A model generated the notes under the pieces. That model saw only the letters and a list, made by a program, of their open reading frames with translations, was not told the origin of the DNA and did not search any database. This document shows positions 49,093 through 57,365 of a stretch of DNA of 58,445 nt, in pieces (the stretch's first letter is position 1; each line of letters starts with the position of its first letter). The stretch is from a virus, in the IMG/VR virus record IMGVR_UViG_3300009159_005446, positions 1 through 58,445 of that record, one strand, 5' to 3'. Position numbers and translations under genes: made by a program.

Positions 49093-49886
49093 CAGCACAA
49101 CGTATATTAATCATGGGCTTGCCTGGCGCAGGCAAAACTTATCTAGCACAGCACATACTAGAACATTTACAAGCAGAGCGCAAACGTGTGCGTTGGCTCA
49201 ATGCTGACGATGTGCGTAAAGAATACAATGACTGGGACTTCTCAGAAGCCGGACGTATTCGGCAGAGCATGCGTATGCGTACACTAGCAGATTCATTTAG
49301 TGACGTGGATTATGTGATCTGCGACTTTGTTGCACCGCTAGTGGAAATGCGCAACAACTTCAAAGCAGATTGGACCGTGTGGGTTGACACAATTGACCGG
49401 GGTCGATTTGAAGATACCAACCGGGCGTTTGTTGCCCCTGAAGTATATGACTTCCGCATCACTGAACAAAACGGTGAGAAATGGGGCGAGTTCATTGCCG
49501 CACACATACTAGATAACAGACGTAGACCAACTTTTGATTGGCAACAAGAAACTGTGCAAATGTTGGGTCGCTGGCAGCCTTGGCATGCCGGTCACCGTGC
49601 GTTATTTGAACGAGCCATAGCCAAAACTGGGCAAGTTTGTATAATGATCCGGGATTGTCAAGGCTGGCAGGGATCCAACCCTTTTGCTATAGAACAAGTT
49701 AAATCATTTATTCGTCGAGACCTAGACATGTTGTATCAAGGACAGTATGAAATACAAGTTGTGCCCAATATTGTCAACATCACATATGGTCGAGATGTTG
49801 GTTACCAAATCGAACAAGAATCATTTGATTCTGCAATAACAGACATTTCAGCTACTAAAATTCGAAAAGACATGGGCTTGAAATAA
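49089..49886 (+). CDS. APS kinase-like domain fused to nucleotidylyltransferase
   Basis: A 265-residue two-domain protein. Residues 1-140 resemble CysC: Walker A GLPGAGKT (10-17), NADDVRKEYNDWDFSEAGRI (38-57) like the DGDNVR-x-DLGFS region, and VWVDT. Residues 150-265 form a HxGH nucleotidylyltransferase: GRWQPWHAGH (160-169) and ISATKIR (253-259), as in NadM/NadR-type or cytidylyltransferase enzymes. CysC-ATP sulfurylase fusions make PAPS, but this C-domain looks smaller and NMN-adenylyltransferase-like, so a NAD-linked role is an alternative. The fusion order is unusual. Confidence 0.75.
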   Translation: MTAQRILIMGLPGAGKTYLAQHILEHLQAERKRVRWLNADDVRKEYNDWDFSEAGRIRQSMRMRTLADSFSDVDYVICDFVAPLVEMRNNFKADWTVWVDTIDRGRFEDTNRAFVAPEVYDFRITEQNGEKWGEFIAAHILDNRRRPTFDWQQETVQMLGRWQPWHAGHRALFERAIAKTGQVCIMIRDCQGWQGSNPFAIEQVKSFIRRDLDMLYQGQYEIQVVPNIVNITYGRDVGYQIEQESFDSAITDISATKIRKDMGLK

Positions 49887-50777
49887 ATGCCGCATATCCC
49901 GTATCATATTCGAGTTTGGGGGCGCGGCATTGGTCAAGCAACAGAGTCTGGCATGGATGCATATGATCGATGCGGCCCCGAAGCCACAGAACATTTTCGA
50001 AATTACCCTTGGCCCATTGAGTACAATTTCAACTCTAGAGGATTTCGAGACACTGAATGGCCACGAGATTTTAACGAATTAAAATCAGCAATATGGTGCG
50101 TGGGCGACAGTTTTACACTGGGCATTGGCTCGCCTAGACAGCACACTTGGCCGTATCAACTGGGAGAATTAACTGGTAGTAGAGTAATGAATTGCAGTAT
50201 GGACGGTGCTAGTAATGAATGGATCAGTGATTTAGCCGTTAATATACTAGATGCATTTGATCCTCCCAACATGGTAATAATGTGGAGTTACACCCATCGT
50301 CGAGCAGGAATTGGCCAAAAAACCCCAAACAAAATAGTATACGACCGTGTACCACAGTGGAAAATCACATATGATGACATGCGCGAAATATTCTGGCCTA
50401 GGTGCAATACTCTAGCACAGTTCAATGCTTTGCCAATAGAGATCAAACAGCGAGTATTGGATAAAATTGGTGAAGACCAATTTCAAAATGATCTCACTGC
50501 ACGAATGCACTATGTTAGATCAACCGATCAAGATGATCTAGAAAACCTTAAACAATGCATTGAATGTGTGCAAAAATATCAGCGACAACATATTGTGCAT
50601 GCCGCAATACCACAATTTGCCCCCGAGCACATGATGTTAGCAAGTCATGCTATTATTGAGCAACAACCACAGTGGATTCCACAATTTCAAAATTTAGATC
50701 TTGCCCGCGACAGTCATCACTTTGATATCAAGACGTCAAAGTGGGTAGCTGAGCAGGTGCAACCGCTGTTGTTGTAA
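49887..50777 (+). CDS. SGNH/GDSL-like protein (paralogue 5)
   Basis: A 296-residue protein, the longest and most canonical of five: block I WCVGDSFTLGIG, block II MDGASNEWISD, block III WSYTHRRAG and the terminal ARDSHHFDIKTSKWVAE (Asp/His). The N-terminal EYNFNSRGFRD matches that of paralogue 2. It starts directly after the fusion gene stop. Its end overlaps the convergent gene 50728-51891 by 50 bases. Confidence 0.75.
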   Translation: MPHIPYHIRVWGRGIGQATESGMDAYDRCGPEATEHFRNYPWPIEYNFNSRGFRDTEWPRDFNELKSAIWCVGDSFTLGIGSPRQHTWPYQLGELTGSRVMNCSMDGASNEWISDLAVNILDAFDPPNMVIMWSYTHRRAGIGQKTPNKIVYDRVPQWKITYDDMREIFWPRCNTLAQFNALPIEIKQRVLDKIGEDQFQNDLTARMHYVRSTDQDDLENLKQCIECVQKYQRQHIVHAAIPQFAPEHMMLASHAIIEQQPQWIPQFQNLDLARDSHHFDIKTSKWVAEQVQPLLL

Positions 50778-51891
50778 GCGCCAGTTCAGGATCCCAAGCG
50801 CGATATTCTTGTTGTGCTCGGCTTTGTAAATCATCCATGCTCAAGGGCTGGGCAATGTCAGAGTTGCCTTGCGCCCAGTTATTGTAAGCATCAAGACATT
50901 CTTGAATATTTCGAATCATAAACATTTTTTCAGCTAGAGTTTGTTTTTTGATTGGTATTGTTGTGGGCAAAATCCCCAGCTCTTGCATGCGGTCAATGCT
51001 TTCCCGTGCTTGCACATACTTTTCTTGGTGCTGTTGCAGGTATTCTTGATGCACCCGTGGCAGGTAATCTCTAACAGTGGCAGGTGCCAATGCAGTTGTG
51101 CTGGTCAGCTGTTGCTGTGTTAGTTGCAACATCTGCTGGGGCGTTTGCATAGCCAATGCTCCAATGTCACTGTTTAAATAATGACAGCGATTCCAGTCTG
51201 CAAACTCTTGGCCAAATGTTTGATTCCAGGTTATTCGTTCAGGCTGGCCAGCAAATACTGGAAGATCTAGTATAAAACGTTCAATATTGGGCAAGTCTTG
51301 TTCATAATGAAAATATGTTCCTATAGAGAAATGATCTTCGCTCCACTTGATATAGTCTCGATATCTTTGCAAATGACTCAACAATTGCTCTGGGGGTATC
51401 TTGGTCTTGGAACTGTAAAGACTAAAAAAGGTATTGATTTTTTCTTGTGCGCTGTAAACATTCAATCGTTTGGTAATACCATTGATACTCCAGCTCAAGG
51501 CATGCTCAAAAAGATTTTGTCTGCGGCAACTGATTACATAAAAATTATCATCGAGATATCGATAAAATGGCACTTGATCCGCAATGGAGTCCTGGCGCTG
51601 GCGCATGTGATAGTGTGCGACCCTGGCAGTTTTATAGTGATCCACTGTGGCCAATAATTCAGTGACCTCGGGCAGACTTTGATAATAGCTGTCACTGGAT
51701 TTGGCATTGACCCATTGTTTTCTCAACAGTTCACGATTGAATTCAGGATTGAAGTACTTGCCAATACCATTTGTGAGTTCATGTAGGTTAATCACCGGAC
51801 GATCAAATTGGTGCAACTGCATGTACACTGTTAAAATGCGTTGTAGCAAGGTGCTACCCACTGCGTCTGGTGTTAGAATTAAAACGTTCAT
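50728..51891 (-). CDS. Conserved T4-like phage protein, sulfotransferase-like start
   Basis: A 387-residue protein with LILTPDAVGSTLLQRILTVY (about 4-23), VINLHELTNG, YRYLDDNFYVISCRRQNLFE and HALSWSINGITKRLN. I recall strongly similar proteins, one per genome, in T4-like phages of marine and freshwater hosts. The first strand resembles the sulfotransferase P-loop. The C-terminal 150 residues are Gln-rich and helical. A GTAAATA late box lies five bases before the ATG. Confidence 0.75.
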   Translation of the reverse strand: MNVLILTPDAVGSTLLQRILTVYMQLHQFDRPVINLHELTNGIGKYFNPEFNRELLRKQWVNAKSSDSYYQSLPEVTELLATVDHYKTARVAHYHMRQRQDSIADQVPFYRYLDDNFYVISCRRQNLFEHALSWSINGITKRLNVYSAQEKINTFFSLYSSKTKIPPEQLLSHLQRYRDYIKWSEDHFSIGTYFHYEQDLPNIERFILDLPVFAGQPERITWNQTFGQEFADWNRCHYLNSDIGALAMQTPQQMLQLTQQQLTSTTALAPATVRDYLPRVHQEYLQQHQEKYVQARESIDRMQELGILPTTIPIKKQTLAEKMFMIRNIQECLDAYNNWAQGNSDIAQPLSMDDLQSRAQQEYRAWDPELALTTTAVAPAQLPTLTS

Positions 51892-51896
51892 ATGGG

Positions 51897-51909
51897 TATT
51901 TACTAAATA
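51897..51909. promoter_or_regulatory. Palindromic pair of late promoter boxes
   Basis: TATTTACTAAATA is a perfect palindrome that writes GTAAATA on the minus strand and CTAAATA on the plus strand, between divergent genes starting at 51891 and 51938. Confidence 0.6.
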
Positions 51910-51937
51910 TTTTTAACTTGGTATATTATTAAATCAC

Positions 51938-52987
51938 ATGAACAAAATAATTAACAGCCACACCAACTGGGGGCGACTGCAGGAAGTATGGCTAGGCGAT
52001 GTTTATCCTGCTTCTTGGTACGATCATTTACAGTCAGATGTGCGTGATTGTTTCCATGAACTGACTGAAAACACTCAACAAGATCTTGCTATAATTCAGC
52101 GCCGTCTTGAAGAGTTTGGTGTGCGTGTGCGTAGACCCGAATATACCCGGATTGAAGATTACATGCGTGGCGATTTTCTAATCAAACCACACATAACTCC
52201 CCGGGATGATTTTGTTGTTGTGGGCAATACTCTTTATGGCCTGCAAAAGACCACATCGCCTTGGCAGCACATTCTAGATGAATATCAAGCTGCTGGGGAG
52301 GATGTACAGTATCGCATGATCAACGGTCCTCTCAATATAAATGGTTCCAATGTGGTGCGTGTGGGGCGGGACATATATATTGATCTCATGTGGGAAGCTC
52401 GTGCCCTGGGGTCAGAAGACATTTTGACCAATAGATTCCACAATGTGTTTGCAAATCAATTCAGAGATTATCGAGTTCATTTGGTGTTTAATGGGGGACA
52501 TATTGACGGATGTTTTGCTGTGCTCAAACCCGATGTGCTGATAGCCAGCAAATACTTTGAAAACTACGATGAAACTTTTCCAGGTTGGACAAAAATCAAC
52601 ACCAGCCTGCCAGAATTTCACAATCACACTCCCAATTTGACTGATGTGCCCAACTTTCTCAAATGGCATGTGCCCGGTGCCAATAATCGTGCATTTAATC
52701 AGCACGTGATAGATCATGCCATGACATGGGTGGGCAACTATACCGAAACATATTTTGAAATAAATTGTCTAGTAATTGACGAAAAGAATGTCATGGTCAT
52801 GGGCGAACATCCAGCCGTGTTTCGTGAGCTTGAACAACATGGAATTACTGCACACTCAGTACCGTTTAGAACCCGTACATTCTGGGATGGCGGTGTGCAT
52901 TGCTTGACCTTGGACATACGCAGAGATGACACCCCTGTAGACCTATTCCCCGCTCGCGGCGACCCCGGAATCACTATACTCCGATAA
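51938..52987 (+). CDS. Amidinotransferase family protein (1)
   Basis: A 349-residue guanidino-group-modifying enzyme of the glycine/scyllo-inosamine amidinotransferase type. Candidate triad: Asp145 (VGRDIYID), His188 (NGGHIDG) and Cys322 (DGGVHCLTLDIRR). RLQEVWLGDVYPASW is the family start motif. Such enzymes move the amidino group from arginine to an amine, giving a guanidino compound and ornithine. A diverged copy lies at 54480. No ribosome site is obvious; promoter is the palindromic late box. Confidence 0.88.
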   Translation: MNKIINSHTNWGRLQEVWLGDVYPASWYDHLQSDVRDCFHELTENTQQDLAIIQRRLEEFGVRVRRPEYTRIEDYMRGDFLIKPHITPRDDFVVVGNTLYGLQKTTSPWQHILDEYQAAGEDVQYRMINGPLNINGSNVVRVGRDIYIDLMWEARALGSEDILTNRFHNVFANQFRDYRVHLVFNGGHIDGCFAVLKPDVLIASKYFENYDETFPGWTKINTSLPEFHNHTPNLTDVPNFLKWHVPGANNRAFNQHVIDHAMTWVGNYTETYFEINCLVIDEKNVMVMGEHPAVFRELEQHGITAHSVPFRTRTFWDGGVHCLTLDIRRDDTPVDLFPARGDPGITILR

Positions 52988-52991
52988 TTGG

Positions 52992-52999
52992 GTTAAATA
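52992..52999 (+). promoter_or_regulatory. Late promoter box GTTAAATA next to start
   Basis: GTTAAATA then ACAAC and the ATG at 53005, the same arrangement as before 42363. Confidence 0.5.
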
Positions 53000-53004
53000 A
53001 CAAC

Positions 53005-53472
53005 ATGTGGATCTTGCACTTTTTACCGGACGCTTTTATAACCTGGTTTGCCAACCTGGTACTACTGGCAGGCGTGGCATTGACTGTGATGGGCTTGTTT
53101 GTTCATAGGCTGCCCATTCCTGTTTTGTACCAGTACCAGTTGATGTTTAAACTACTGGGCATTGTGGTGCTATGTGCCGGCGTGTATCTTCGTGGTGGCG
53201 TGGCAGTAGAACAGGCCTGGCGTGATCGAGTGGCCGAAGTAGAAGCAAGATTAAAACAAGCAGAAGAAATTTCACAGCGTGAAAACACACGTATAGAAGC
53301 CCAAGTGGTCACACGAACTCGTACTGTACGAGAGCGAGCTCAGGAGATTGTGAAGTACGTGGATCGAGAAATCGTCAAGTACGACACAAAGTTTGCGCCC
53401 GGCGGCATTTGTGAAATACCACAGGAATTTATAACAGCACACAATCGTGCGGCAGAGGTACCAGCAAAATGA
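53005..53472 (+). CDS. Inner-membrane spanin-like (Rz-type) protein
   Basis: A 155-residue protein with two hydrophobic stretches (about 11-33 and 44-63), then a long charged helix (70-125) and a Cys-containing end GGICEIPQEFITAHN. Coiled-coil periplasmic parts and this ending are seen in i-spanins of T4-like phages. A lipoprotein o-spanin candidate lies at 54194. Together they would fuse the membranes at lysis. ATGA overlap with the next gene. Confidence 0.7.
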   Translation: MWILHFLPDAFITWFANLVLLAGVALTVMGLFVHRLPIPVLYQYQLMFKLLGIVVLCAGVYLRGGVAVEQAWRDRVAEVEARLKQAEEISQRENTRIEAQVVTRTRTVRERAQEIVKYVDREIVKYDTKFAPGGICEIPQEFITAHNRAAEVPAK

Positions 53473-54194
53473 GAGCAAATGAAATCTTCACTGAAGCATG
53501 GAGTCAAAAATACAAAAACAGTATCAACTGCAGCCATCCCAAAGGGTTTAGCCAGCGAGCACACTGTGCAGGCAAAAACAAACACAACGAATCAATTGAA
53601 ATGGAAATGGTGTGTGAAGACTGTGGCATGTGCCAAACACACGGAAATCTCAGCGAGATCAAGAAGGGTGCAAAAGATGCAAATGGTTACACACGTTGCT
53701 GGCCAGGCAAGCATGCCGAAGGCACTAAAACGGGCAAAAACGGCGGACAAGTCCGTAACTGTGTGCCAAACGAAAGCGCAGAATTAACACAAGAGTTTGA
53801 TCTAATAGAAAATATCATTGAAGGTATTGCGGCACAGAATGGTGTAGATGCTGAAGCAGTATGGGCGGATTTAGAGTCGCTGACAGAAGATGAGCTGTAT
53901 GCGTTTGCCGTAACTTCGCAACTGAACGAAGACTGGCAAAAGGCCAACAAGCGCGACAAAACAGATAGCATGAGTCAAAAGGCTGTGAACTCTTATCGCA
54001 GAGAGCATCCGGGATCAAAACTAAAGACTGCCGTGACCACTAAGCCTAGCAAATTAAAAAAGGGCTCTAAAGCCTCCAAGCGACGCAAAAGCTATTGCTC
54101 ACGCTCACGTGGCCAAATGAAAATGCACAGTATCTCATGTGCTAAAACTCCCGACAAGGCCATTTGCAAAGCCCGTAGACGTTGGAACTGCTGA
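53469..54194 (+). CDS. Cys-rich basic phage protein, 241 aa
   Basis: A 241-residue protein with 14 or so Cys. Motifs: INCSHPKGFSQRAHCAGK, CEDCGMC, YTRCWPGKHAEGTKTGKNGG and, after an acidic middle (about 100-150), RKSYCSRSRGQMKMH to RRRWNC. The last pattern (RRKSxCxRxxGxM...RRWNC) recurs in many phage proteins as a short basic module. The first half looks zinc-binding. Unknown function, lying between the spanin candidates. Confidence 0.65.
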   Translation: MRANEIFTEAWSQKYKNSINCSHPKGFSQRAHCAGKNKHNESIEMEMVCEDCGMCQTHGNLSEIKKGAKDANGYTRCWPGKHAEGTKTGKNGGQVRNCVPNESAELTQEFDLIENIIEGIAAQNGVDAEAVWADLESLTEDELYAFAVTSQLNEDWQKANKRDKTDSMSQKAVNSYRREHPGSKLKTAVTTKPSKLKKGSKASKRRKSYCSRSRGQMKMHSISCAKTPDKAICKARRRWNC

Positions 54195-54460
54195 TGAAAT
54201 ACCTGCTGACAATCGTTTTGCTATTATCGGGATGTTCCACTGTGGTGCCTGTTACTGCTAAATTTCCCGACCCACCGGGCAAGGGCGCACTAGTACGTTG
54301 CCCCAACTTGCAACAGCTACAAAACGATGCAAAATTAAGTGACATAGCCCGCACAATCACAGTCAACTACAGCACCTACTATGAGTGCGCAATCCGAGCA
54401 GATGCCTGGCAGGAATGGTATCAAGTACAAAAACACATATTCGATCAAGCTTCAAAATAA
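54194..54460 (+). CDS. Small lipoprotein, o-spanin candidate
   Basis: An 88-residue protein with a lipobox (IVLLLSGCS, Cys about 14) and a helical rest with two more Cys. Size and lipobox fit an outer-membrane spanin (Rz1-type). ATG shares a base with the previous stop. The i-spanin candidate is one gene upstream. Confidence 0.7.
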   Translation: MKYLLTIVLLLSGCSTVVPVTAKFPDPPGKGALVRCPNLQQLQNDAKLSDIARTITVNYSTYYECAIRADAWQEWYQVQKHIFDQASK

Positions 54461-54479
54461 TTAACTAGGACTTTAACGC

Positions 54480-55637
54480 ATGACCTCACCCTTAATCAAC
54501 AGCTATACCAACTGGAGTCCGCTTCAAGAGGTATGGCTAGGAGATGTTTACCCTGCTTCATGGTACGATCATTTACAACGTGAAGTGCGTGATTGTTTTT
54601 ACGAGCTGACTGAAAATACCAAACATGATCTAAACATCATACAACAAAAACTTCAAGAGTTTGGCGTAGAAGTTGTTAGACCACAATATGACAAAATTGA
54701 AAACTATATTGATGGATATGGTAATCTAGTCAAGCCACAAATTACTCCACGAGACAATTTCTTGGTTTATGGCAACAAATTCATACTACAACAAGGCGTG
54801 GCCTGGCGGTACGATGACAATGTAACTGATATCACTCACTCCTGGGAACATGCCTTGACAAGGTATCGCAATGATCCTGGCAGTGAAGTTGTATCAGCAT
54901 CATTGCCCTTGGCCATGGGAATCATATCCGGTGCCAACACAGTCCGAGTGGGTCGAGACATTTACCTTGACGTGTGGATAAACAACTGGGCTGAGGCCAG
55001 AAAAGAAAACTATCAAAAACATATTGCTCCGTTATTTCCTAACAGTCGAGTGCATTTGCTCAGTAATGGTGGTCATATCGATGGGTGTTTTGCTGTTATC
55101 AAACCTGGTGTGTTGTTAACTGACAGATATTTTTCTGATTATGAAAACACGTTCCCGGGGTGGGCAAGAATTGAAATACAAAGTCCGGAATTTGAAAATC
55201 ATGTAGCACCAGACAGTTTAGATAGTATGCGCCAGCCCAGGGCCAATCCTAGAAAATTCTTTTTAACCGGCCCCCCACAAGAATCAGTACGCAACCCACG
55301 TGCAGTTAATGTGCCAGAAATAGATAAATCATCATTGTCACATGCATTTAATGAATATGTGATTGCCCATGCGCTGGACTGGGTAGGGGATTACACTGAA
55401 ACATTCTTTGAAGTAAACTGCCTGGTCATAGATGAAAAGAATGTGCTTATTCTAGGCGAGAATGAAAACGTAGTACGTGCGCTTGAACAACATGGGGTTA
55501 CCGCACACTCGGTTCCGTTTAGAACACGCAGTTTTTGGGACGGTGGACTACACTGTCTCACACTGGACATACGCAGAGATGATACCCTTGTAGACCTATT
55601 TCCCGAGCGAGATCAACAACTGTACCAATACTACTAA
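54480..55637 (+). CDS. Amidinotransferase family protein (2)
   Basis: A 385-residue paralogue of the protein at 51938, nearly identical at both ends (LQEVWLGDVYPASWYDHLQ, HSVPFRTR, LHCLTLDIRRDD). Candidate triad Asp160, His199, Cys359. It has extra segments near 75-125 and 240-290, so the substrate pocket could differ. The last 10 residues diverge. Duplicate enzymes with conserved catalytic residues suggest two related substrates. Confidence 0.88.
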   Translation: MTSPLINSYTNWSPLQEVWLGDVYPASWYDHLQREVRDCFYELTENTKHDLNIIQQKLQEFGVEVVRPQYDKIENYIDGYGNLVKPQITPRDNFLVYGNKFILQQGVAWRYDDNVTDITHSWEHALTRYRNDPGSEVVSASLPLAMGIISGANTVRVGRDIYLDVWINNWAEARKENYQKHIAPLFPNSRVHLLSNGGHIDGCFAVIKPGVLLTDRYFSDYENTFPGWARIEIQSPEFENHVAPDSLDSMRQPRANPRKFFLTGPPQESVRNPRAVNVPEIDKSSLSHAFNEYVIAHALDWVGDYTETFFEVNCLVIDEKNVLILGENENVVRALEQHGVTAHSVPFRTRSFWDGGLHCLTLDIRRDDTLVDLFPERDQQLYQYY

Positions 55638-55640
55638 ATA
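55633..55640 (+). promoter_or_regulatory. Late promoter box ACTAAATA
   Basis: ACTAAATA, 26 bases before ATG 55666, over the preceding stop, with AAAGGA between. Confidence 0.55.
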
Positions 55641-55665
55641 TGTGTGTACACAAAGGACCACAACA

Positions 55666-56283
55666 ATGAGCAGTATTCTCACGTTGGACCAGCTAACACA
55701 AATGGTCAAAAACCCCTATATCGATCACTGGCACAGTGCTCTAGATCAATTGCTAGATGATTATGAAATTGACACTCCGCTCCGAGTGGCTCATTTTGTT
55801 GCACAATGTGCCCACGAGTCGGGTAACTTTGTGTTTATCAAAGAAAATCTTAATTATAAAGCTGCCAGTCTAATGGCTGTGTTTAAAAAGTATTTCCCCA
55901 CACAGGCGCTGGCACAACAGTATGCCAATCATCCTGAACAGATTGCCAATCGAGTGTATGCTAACCGTATGGGCAACGGCGATGAAGCGTCAGGTGATGG
56001 ATATCGCTACTGTGGCCGTGGGCTTATACAGTTAACAGGTCGGGACAACTACACATTTTTTGCAGGCAGCCTAGGCATTGCAGTGGAAGAAGCCGCTGAG
56101 TACTTGGCCACATTTGAAGGCGCCGCACAATCAGCCTGCTGGTTTTGGGAACAAAACAAGTTAAATAGATTTGCTGATGCAAATGACTGCAAAGGTCTCA
56201 CAAGAGCCATCAATGGTGGCTACATTGGACTAGAAGACCGACAAAAGCATACTGAACACGCATTACATATACTAGGAGCATGA
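55666..56283 (+). CDS. GH19-family endolysin
   Basis: A 205-residue chitinase/lysozyme-like GH19 domain: FVAQCAHESGNF (Glu51 likely catalytic acid), GYRYCGRGLIQLTGRDNY and RAINGGYIGLEDRQ. Phage GH19 proteins degrade peptidoglycan. No signal peptide, so it needs a holin (57366). A late box and AAAGGA precede ATG 55666. A second murein hydrolase of another family is at 17678. Confidence 0.9.
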   Translation: MSSILTLDQLTQMVKNPYIDHWHSALDQLLDDYEIDTPLRVAHFVAQCAHESGNFVFIKENLNYKAASLMAVFKKYFPTQALAQQYANHPEQIANRVYANRMGNGDEASGDGYRYCGRGLIQLTGRDNYTFFAGSLGIAVEEAAEYLATFEGAAQSACWFWEQNKLNRFADANDCKGLTRAINGGYIGLEDRQKHTEHALHILGA

Positions 56284-56285
56284 AC

Positions 56286-56402
56286 ATGTTAGAAACACTA
56301 TTTTGGTTGGCATTGGGCGCATTTGTTGGATGGAATTTTCCACAACCCGACTTTGCAAAACGCATACAGGCCCGCGTCATGGCCGCATTTCGAAAGGATT
56401 AA
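56286..56402 (+). CDS. Small membrane protein, 38 aa
   Basis: A 38-residue protein, MLETLFWLALGAFVGWNFPQ and a basic tail, with one membrane helix. It starts two bases after the endolysin stop. Small proteins with VGWNxPQP are common in T4-like phages next to lysis genes. Role unknown. Confidence 0.65.
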   Translation: MLETLFWLALGAFVGWNFPQPDFAKRIQARVMAAFRKD

Positions 56403-56406
56403 CAAA

Positions 56407-57348
56407 ATGACAAAGACGAATTTTTTAGCAACAATTATTTTGGCCATGGCACCCTTGGTGTCCATGAGTCAAAGTCAAACACCAATTAATATCACAGCAG
56501 TTACACCACAAGGTAGCCCTGCTCAATTTACCAATTACAGTGGATTGAACGCTACATTTACTTTTCAAACACAAAATACATTAAATAGTCCATTCTGTAA
56601 CACTGGTGCAGGCGATGTTTGCACCTTGCCAACTGCCACAGCCGGTGTGAACGCATACCCTATTGCTAACACACGCTGGGGCACATACAAACTCAACAAT
56701 CCCAATGCAGGCTCATGTGCTCCGACATTGTCATTTGGCGGTGCTCAATACTGCTTGTTGGAGTTCCACTTTCATGGACCAGCAGAACACTGGGTCAACA
56801 ACTCAGTGACTGATCTAGAAGTACACTTTGTTTATTTTAAACTGGCTGATTTGACTGGTCCTTATGGATTGTGCAATGCAGATAGTCTCCTGGTATTGGG
56901 TCAACGCATGGTTGGCAATGGCAACACACCAAATGCAGCCTGGGCTAGTGTGTTTAACGCAATACCGGCTGCCAATGCTAGTGGAGCAAATTCAGGTAGT
57001 ACTGTTAGCTTTAATATTGCAAGCATGATGGGCATGGCCAACTTCAATACAGCACCAAGCTATAGATACAGTGGCGGATTAACAGCACCAATTTCCATTG
57101 GTACACTGGGTGCCAACAGTACCTGTGTGGCAACTACTAACCCTGCCAACAGTCGTCCATGGTGGGGCAATCCACAGCGTCAACTAACTCAACAAGCATA
57201 TCCACAAATTGTGTCTTGGGTACTTTTTAGACAACCAATACAATTGTCTGTAGCACAAGTACAACAATTTAAAACTGTATTTCCTGATGGCAATGCCCGT
57301 GCTGTGCAGCCACAGGGTGCTACAGTTTATATTGCCAATCCAAATTGA
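56407..57348 (+). CDS. Secreted alpha-carbonic anhydrase
   Basis: A 313-residue alpha-class enzyme, with a signal peptide (1-about 22). Zinc ligands His121 and His123 (FHFHGPAEH) and His140 (LEVHFVYF), Glu127 and Glu138, and Thr226 (YSGGLTAPIS, the T199 equivalent) are present. Between this and WVLFRQPIQLS stands an insert of roughly 35 residues with a Cys. It would act in the host periplasm, interconverting CO2 and bicarbonate. AAGGA precedes ATG 56407. Codon use and surroundings are phage-like. Confidence 0.92.
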   Translation: MTKTNFLATIILAMAPLVSMSQSQTPINITAVTPQGSPAQFTNYSGLNATFTFQTQNTLNSPFCNTGAGDVCTLPTATAGVNAYPIANTRWGTYKLNNPNAGSCAPTLSFGGAQYCLLEFHFHGPAEHWVNNSVTDLEVHFVYFKLADLTGPYGLCNADSLLVLGQRMVGNGNTPNAAWASVFNAIPAANASGANSGSTVSFNIASMMGMANFNTAPSYRYSGGLTAPISIGTLGANSTCVATTNPANSRPWWGNPQRQLTQQAYPQIVSWVLFRQPIQLSVAQVQQFKTVFPDGNARAVQPQGATVYIANPN

Positions 57349-57365
57349 TATAACAAGGATTTAAT

